Source of the DNA: Tenacibaculum sp. | GTDB lineage: Bacteria; Bacteroidota; Bacteroidia; Flavobacteriales; Flavobacteriaceae | DNA: 47,833 nt | Assembly (NCBI GenBank): GCA_018456245.1 | Contig: JAGYHQ010000001.1 | Location: forward strand, 86,860-134,692 | Direction of reading: 5' to 3' | In this document: piece by piece, positions 43,509 to 47,833 of the stretch | Layout: each line of letters begins with the position of its first letter | How positions within the stretch are numbered: position 1 is the first letter of the stretch | The notes under the pieces: generated by a model | What the model saw: only the letters and a program-made list of their open reading frames with translations | Database searches by the model: none | Told to the model about the DNA's origin: nothing | Program-made: the position numbers and the translations under genes

Positions 43509-44096
43509 GTGAATATCCTATCAAAATACATTACTTCTAACGCCATTCCTTTAGTTGAATATTTAATTAATGAACACAAAATAAACCTTAAAATTGTTAA
43601 TCAACGACAAACAAAACACGGCGATTTTAGAACTTTAATAAACGGACAAACACAAATAACGGTAAATAACAACCTTAATAAACATCAATTTTTATTAACA
43701 CTTATACATGAAATTGCCCACCACGTTACTTTTAAGAAATTTGGGCGAGTACAACCTCACGGAAAAGAATGGAAAACTATTTTTCAGCATTTAATGATGC
43801 CTTTCTTACATCCTGAAATTTACCCAAAAGAAATACTACCATTTTTGGCTAACTATTTAAAAAATCCGAAAGCAAGTACTGATACGGATGTTAAATTATC
43901 ATTAGCTTTGCGAGGTTTTGAAGCAGAAAAGGGAAAATCATTTATTTTTGAAGTACCAAACGAAAGCATTTTTCGTTTTAAAAACAAATTATACAAACGT
44001 GGGTGTAAGAGAAGAACTCGTTATGAATGTATAAATTTATCAAATAAAAAAACATATTTATTTAATCAAAATGTTGAGGTGGAATTGATTGATTAA
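43509..44096 (+). CDS. SprT-like zinc metalloprotease-domain protein
   Basis: A 195-aa protein starting with GTG (no ATG fits the conserved N-terminus ILSKYITSNAIPLVEYLI). The HExxH zinc site is visible in LTLIHEIAHHVTFKKFG. The C-terminal part (RFKNKLYKRGCKRRTRYECI) looks like a degenerate zinc ribbon with Cys, as in SprT/Spartan proteins. In eukaryotes Spartan digests DNA-protein crosslinks; the role of bacterial SprT-like proteins is not settled. It lies between the SDR and manC genes. Confidence 0.85.
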   Translation: MNILSKYITSNAIPLVEYLINEHKINLKIVNQRQTKHGDFRTLINGQTQITVNNNLNKHQFLLTLIHEIAHHVTFKKFGRVQPHGKEWKTIFQHLMMPFLHPEIYPKEILPFLANYLKNPKASTDTDVKLSLALRGFEAEKGKSFIFEVPNESIFRFKNKLYKRGCKRRTRYECINLSNKKTYLFNQNVEVELID

Positions 44097-44121
44097 ATAT
44101 ATAAAGTGTAACACTATTATT

Positions 44122-45201
44122 ATGAATAACAATTATTATGCAGTAATTATGGCTGGTGGGGTTGGCTCAAGGTTTTGGCCAATAAGCACTGAGGAATTTC
44201 CAAAACAATTCCACGATATGTTAGGTACAGGGCAATCGTTAATTCAACGTACTTTTGAACGTATTAATATGTTAGTTCCTACCAAAAATATTTTAATTAC
44301 CACTAATGAAAGTTATAAAGAAACGGTTTTAAAACAATTACCAAAAATAACTCCTAATCAGTTATTGTTAGAGCCTGTTATGAGGAATACTGCTCCCTCT
44401 ATTTTATATTCTGCTTTAAAAATATATGATAAAAATCCTGATGCTGTAATGTTAGTTGCATCATCTGACCATTGGATTACTGATGAATACGAATTTTTAA
44501 AAAATATTAAAACTGCTTTTGAATCATCAATTAATAATGATGTTTTAATGACCCTTGGTATTGAACCTGATCACCCAAATACAGGCTATGGATACATTAA
44601 ATTTGATAACGAAGACAACAACCCAATAAAAAAAGTTGAAAATTTTACCGAAAAGCCAAATTTAGAAACTGCTGAAAAATTTATAGAAAATAAGAATTAT
44701 TTATGGAATGCAGGAATTTTTGTATGGTCGGTAAAGAGTATAATTAGTGCATTTAAAAAACATCTTCCTGAAATGTTTAATATTTTAAATACTGATATTA
44801 ACGTATATAACACTAATTTAGAGCAAGATTTTATAAAAAATAATTACGGTAAATGTGAAAATATATCAATAGATTTTGGAATAATGGAACGAGCTAAAAA
44901 CGTAAATGTTTTACCTGTAAATTTTGGCTGGAGTGATTTAGGTACTTGGAATTCATTATACAACAAACTAAAAAAGGACGAACAAAACAATGCGGTTATA
45001 GGTGCGAGTACAATATTTAGAAATTCAAACGGAAATATAGTAAAAACACAAAATGATAAACGTGTTGTTATTCAAGGTCTTCAAGATTTTATAATAGTAG
45101 AAAAAGAAGACGTTTTACTAATCTGCCCAAGGAAAGAAGACCAAAATATTAAGGAAATTATAAAGCAAGTAAAAGATACTTTTAAAGAGGATATAGCTTA
45201 A
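44122..45201 (+). CDS. manC: Mannose-1-phosphate guanylyltransferase
   Basis: A 359-aa nucleotidyltransferase making GDP-mannose from mannose-1-phosphate and GTP, feeding surface glycans and GDP-sugars. I start at the ATG at 44122: the frame also opens at a TTG at 44089, but that overlaps the SprT gene and adds residues not seen in the family. Signature AVIMAGGVGSRFWPISTEEF with PKQF, then PVMRNTAPSILYSAL, SSDHWI, GIEPDHPNTGYGYI, ENFTEKPN, YLWNAGIFVW, and FGWSDLGTW. The isomerase domain of bifunctional forms is absent. Confidence 0.93.
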   Translation: MNNNYYAVIMAGGVGSRFWPISTEEFPKQFHDMLGTGQSLIQRTFERINMLVPTKNILITTNESYKETVLKQLPKITPNQLLLEPVMRNTAPSILYSALKIYDKNPDAVMLVASSDHWITDEYEFLKNIKTAFESSINNDVLMTLGIEPDHPNTGYGYIKFDNEDNNPIKKVENFTEKPNLETAEKFIENKNYLWNAGIFVWSVKSIISAFKKHLPEMFNILNTDINVYNTNLEQDFIKNNYGKCENISIDFGIMERAKNVNVLPVNFGWSDLGTWNSLYNKLKKDEQNNAVIGASTIFRNSNGNIVKTQNDKRVVIQGLQDFIIVEKEDVLLICPRKEDQNIKEIIKQVKDTFKEDIA

Positions 45202-45228
45202 AAGCTACATTCCCCTTTATCCTTTTTT
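45188..45228 (+). terminator. Possible terminator overlapping the manC stop
   Basis: AGGATA (45188-45193) pairs with TATCCT (45218-45223), enclosing the hairpin TAGCTT/AAGCTA (45194-45207), and a T run follows. It spans the 25-base gap to the convergent thioredoxin-like gene. The shape is looser than the other terminators here. Confidence 0.45.
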
Positions 45229-45820
45229 ATTTATATCTTGCTAATACTTCATTAAAGAAATTGTAATAATAATCTGCTAAATATGCTCCGTCTTTTCTAC
45301 CCAAAACATTTTCTTGTTCATTAACAATAATCATTGTAGGAAATGAAGATTGTCCATAACGGCTAACCAATTCATTATTAGCTTCTCTAATTTCAGGAGA
45401 AACTAAATCTTTATTTCTTGGAAAATCAGCTTTGTATAAAATAATATTTTTATCAGAAAAATCTTTAAACTTTTCTGTTTTAAATAACGTTTCCTTTAAC
45501 CTAATACAAGGTCCGCACCAATCAGACCCAGTAAAGTAAATTAAAATAGGTTTTTTTTCTATTCTTGATTTTTGCACAGCATCTCTAAAACTATTTTCCC
45601 AATTTAAAATAATTTCTGGCTCTTCAACAATAACCTCTGGTTCTTCTTCTGTAACAATTTCTGGCTCTTCTATAAGATTTTCTGACTTCTCTTCCTCTGT
45701 AATATTTTCTACTTCTTCTACAGCATTTTCTTCTACTTCTGGGTATACTACATTTTGAGCTTTTAAAGAGCCTATTATACCAAAAAATAATACTACCATA
45801 TATAAACTTACCTTTTTCAT
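45227..45820 (-). CDS. Exported thioredoxin-like protein with an acidic repeat linker
   Basis: A 197-aa protein. I start at the ATG at 45820, which gives a signal peptide (MKKVSLYMVVLFFGIIGSLK, cleavage near AQ); the longer frame runs into lpxK. Residues about 24-75 are a Glu/Pro/Val-rich linker with short repeats such as EEPEIVTEEEPEVIVEEPEI. The thioredoxin fold follows (about 80-197): LIYFTGSDWCGPCIRLKETL with the CxxC pair, then FPTMIIVNEQENVLGRKDG with the cis-Pro. It is probably a periplasmic disulfide reductase or isomerase; partner unknown. It follows lpxK by 58 bases. Confidence 0.88.
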   Translation of the reverse strand: MKKVSLYMVVLFFGIIGSLKAQNVVYPEVEENAVEEVENITEEEKSENLIEEPEIVTEEEPEVIVEEPEIILNWENSFRDAVQKSRIEKKPILIYFTGSDWCGPCIRLKETLFKTEKFKDFSDKNIILYKADFPRNKDLVSPEIREANNELVSRYGQSSFPTMIIVNEQENVLGRKDGAYLADYYYNFFNEVLARYK

Positions 45821-45878
45821 TTTCTTAAATATTAAAATATATTGTACGAAATTACAAAAACAATGCCAATATTTTAAA

Positions 45879-46901
45879 TTAACCACTAATATAATTTTTA
45901 ATTTCAGACATAAAAACAACTTCTTTTTCTAAAAATTTTGTTTTTATTGATATATAACACAAGCTATCAATCTTATTTTCAAGACGCATATAGTCCTTTT
46001 CTGTTGTTAAAATAATTTTGTTTGTTGTTTCAATTTTATTAAAAGTTTGTTTAATAAAATCTAAATCTGAAACTGAAAAATTATGATGATCAGGGTATTT
46101 TAAATGCTCAAAATCAATTTCCTTGGTTGTTAAATATTGTAGTAAAGGCTTAGGATTTGCTATTCCTGTAACTAAAACAACCTTTTTTTCTTTTGATTCA
46201 TTTATTAATAAATCTTTCTTTCCTCTTAATGTTTCATCATATTCAATAGTGGTAAAAAATACTTTTTTGTTGTTTTTTATGTTTAACTTTTTTGTAATAG
46301 TTTCCTGCTCCTTTAACGATAAATTATTAGGGCATTTAGTTACTATAACAATATCTGCACGCTTTGCTCCTTTCCTACTCTCTCTTAAGTTTCCTGTTGG
46401 AAAAACAAAATCATTAATATATAAATCATTATATTTTGTAAGTAAAATATATGTTTTTGCCTTTACTTTTCTGTGCTGAAAAGCATCGTCTAACAATACA
46501 ATATTTGGCGGATTTTCAGTTTTTAATAATTGATTAATTCCATTAACTCTATCAGCATCTACAGCTACTGTAATATTTTTAAATTTCTTAAAAAACTGCA
46601 AAGGCTCATCGCCAACATCTTCGGCAGAATGATTGTTATTTACAATTTGAAATCCGTTCGTTTTTCGCTTGTAACCTCTACTTAATACAGCTACTTTATA
46701 ATCTTTCTCTAATAGCCTAATTAAATACTCTATTTGTGGAGTTTTTCCTGTTCCGCCAACACTTAAATTACCAACTGCTATAACAGGAATATTAAACGAT
46801 GTAGATTTTAAAATTCCTACATCAAACAAATAATTACGAATACTTGTAATTACACAATACAGAATTGAAAAAGGAAATAATAAAAATCGTAATAATTTCA
46901 T
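45879..46901 (-). CDS. lpxK: Tetraacyldisaccharide 4'-kinase
   Basis: A 340-aa inner-membrane-associated kinase that adds the 4'-phosphate in lipid A synthesis. A hydrophobic N-terminal helix (LLRFLLFPFSILYCVITSI) is followed by the P-loop VGGTGKTPQIEYLIRLLE, VLSRGYKRKTNGF, VLLDDAFQHRKVKAKTYILL, LPTGNLRE-type FPTGNLRESRKGAKRADIV and LKYPDHHNFS, all typical. Its start is about 5 bases downstream of a -7 promoter element, so its mRNA may be nearly leaderless. Confidence 0.95.
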   Translation of the reverse strand: MKLLRFLLFPFSILYCVITSIRNYLFDVGILKSTSFNIPVIAVGNLSVGGTGKTPQIEYLIRLLEKDYKVAVLSRGYKRKTNGFQIVNNNHSAEDVGDEPLQFFKKFKNITVAVDADRVNGINQLLKTENPPNIVLLDDAFQHRKVKAKTYILLTKYNDLYINDFVFPTGNLRESRKGAKRADIVIVTKCPNNLSLKEQETITKKLNIKNNKKVFFTTIEYDETLRGKKDLLINESKEKKVVLVTGIANPKPLLQYLTTKEIDFEHLKYPDHHNFSVSDLDFIKQTFNKIETTNKIILTTEKDYMRLENKIDSLCYISIKTKFLEKEVVFMSEIKNYISG

Positions 46902-46906
46902 AAAAT

Positions 46907-46914
46907 CAAAAGTA
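46907..46914 (-). promoter_or_regulatory. Promoter -7 element of lpxK
   Basis: TACTTTTG on the minus strand ends 5 bases before the lpxK ATG (46901). No -33 TTG at the usual spacing. Confidence 0.5.
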
Positions 46915-47054
46915 ATAATTTTAAATAAATTGATATTCTTTTTTCCTTAAATTTAAAACTAAGCATATTTTTTATGTTTAAATATAATTACATATATTCG
47001 TGTGTTACTTGCTATTAGGAGAGACAAACTTAAAAATAAAGAAAATAGAAAAAT

Positions 47055-47534
47055 ATGAGTTTTTACAATTATCAAGAAGAAGAAACTAATAATGTAACAA
47101 AGAAAATACATAAGTTATTAACGGATAATGAGCATAAAAAAGTTATTGAATTTTATAATTCTATTTCTGATGATGAGAAGACAGGAGAACAAACTCGTTG
47201 TGCAGTTGCAAGTTTGATATTAGAACAAAGAATGGATGAAGCCAAAGAGTTGTTGGACAAGTGGGAGAGTTGTGGAAAAGATGATGTAGAATGGAATACC
47301 CAATATGGTTGGATATATTATTTAAAAAAAGATTATAAAAGTGCAATAGTCTTTTTTAATAAAATTGAAGAATTAAAACCATGGGGTTCTTATATGCTTG
47401 AATATTTGAAAGAATGCAATGAAAAAATAGGTAATAAAGAGGAAGTATATCGTCTTAAAAAACGAATATTTGAAATTCAAACTATAAGTGATAAAGGGAG
47501 ATACACTAAAGAGGAATATTATAAAAATAAATAA
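47055..47534 (+). CDS. TPR-like hypothetical protein
   Basis: A 159-aa cytoplasmic protein with helical repeats resembling tetratricopeptide units: KVIEFYNSISDDEKTGEQ, CAVASLILEQRMDEAKELLD, WNTQYGWIYYLKKDYKSAIVFF and EYLKECNEKIGNKEEVYRLKK. No catalytic motif. The last ten residues are charged. It begins a plus-strand pair with the Nif3-family gene 17 bases downstream. A specific function is not recognisable. Confidence 0.75.
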   Translation: MSFYNYQEEETNNVTKKIHKLLTDNEHKKVIEFYNSISDDEKTGEQTRCAVASLILEQRMDEAKELLDKWESCGKDDVEWNTQYGWIYYLKKDYKSAIVFFNKIEELKPWGSYMLEYLKECNEKIGNKEEVYRLKKRIFEIQTISDKGRYTKEEYYKNK

Positions 47535-47551
47535 CAGTAGTTAATATAAAA

Positions 47552-47833
47552 ATGAAAATAAAAGATATTACAAATTATATTGAGGAATTAGCACCTCTAC
47601 CATATGCCGAAGATTTTGATAATGTAGGCTTACTTGTAGGAAATTACAATACAAAAGTAACAGGCGTTTTAATTGCATTAGATACTTTAGAAGCAACCAT
47701 TGATGAAGCAATTACTAAAAACTGTAATTTAATTGTTAGTTTTCATCCTATTATTTTTAGCGGATTAAAAAAATTAAATGGAAACAACTATGTTGAACGA
47801 GTTGTTTTAAAAGCAATTAAAAACAATATTGCT
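47552..47833 (+). CDS. Nif3-like dinuclear metal-centre protein (5' part; cut by window edge)
   Basis: The first 94 codons of a longer gene. It reads MKIKDITNYIEELAPLPYAE, DFDNVGLLVGNYNTKVTGVL and NLIVSFHPIIFSGLKKLNG. These are typical of the Nif3/YbgI family (GTP cyclohydrolase I type 2 homologue), whose hexamers hold two metals through His ligands such as the one in SFHPIIF. The biological role of the family is unclear. It is 17 bases after the TPR-like gene and probably co-transcribed. Confidence 0.9.
   Translation, partial: MKIKDITNYIEELAPLPYAEDFDNVGLLVGNYNTKVTGVLIALDTLEATIDEAITKNCNLIVSFHPIIFSGLKKLNGNNYVERVVLKAIKNNIA

Overview
The window is a chromosomal segment of an AT-rich member of the Bacteroidetes, most likely a marine-type Flavobacteriaceae species. 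The evidence is gene order, a SusC/SusD pair, Bacteroidetes-type promoters (TTG, about 19 nt, TAnnTTTG) and ribosomal proteins whose sequences look flavobacterial. The species cannot be named from this sequence.

Layout. Positions 1-900 hold the 3' end of an unrecognised gene and a terminator. Positions 900-24518 are almost entirely minus-strand. Read in the direction of transcription, they run rpsL-rpsG-fusA-rpsJ (str unit); then a foreign-looking four-gene cassette (SxtJ-family protein, DUF5989/SxtK-like peptide, NodU/CmcH carbamoyltransferase, SGNH protein); then rplC-D-W-B-rpsS-rplV-rpsC-rplP-rpmC-rpsQ-rplN-X-E-rpsN; then, after a terminator and a new promoter, rpsH-rplF-rplR-rpsE-rpmD-rplO-secY-infA-rpmJ-rpsM-rpsK-rpsD-rpoA-rplQ; then eno and an OmpA-type lipoprotein. 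Two short genes, rpmJ (38 aa) and the DUF5989 gene (49 aa), lie in gaps between the longer frames.

Positions 24820-29309 encode a plus-strand SusC/SusD outer-membrane uptake pair. Positions 29360-32373 are a small accessory patch: a DUF6364/PIN toxin-antitoxin pair, a Uma2-family protein, the rRNA methyltransferase rlmB, and a second antitoxin-like/PIN pair. Positions 32402-37989 carry rarA, a polysaccharide-deacetylase-like gene and the TrkA/TrkH potassium uptake pair. Positions 38049-39494 hold an orphan AAA ATPase with an EF-hand-like loop, followed by a structured non-coding element. From 39495 to the end are housekeeping genes: mpl, rpmE2, glutamine cyclotransferase, a small membrane protein, an SDR, a SprT-like protein, mannose-1-phosphate guanylyltransferase, a thioredoxin-like protein, lpxK, a TPR-like protein and the 5' part of a Nif3-family gene.

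Most interesting points: the carbamoylation cassette lodged between rpsJ and rplC; an attenuator or pseudoknot-like structure in the rplC leader; the split of the ribosomal supercluster between rpsN and rpsH; two fold-back repeat arrays beside rpsM and rpmJ; zinc-ligand-free forms of L31, L36, S14 and S4; the EF-hand AAA ATPase with its downstream element; and a likely catalytic His-to-Gln change in the deacetylase. No rRNA, tRNA, CRISPR array or complete insertion sequence was seen. All family assignments are from reading the protein sequences; no database search was run.
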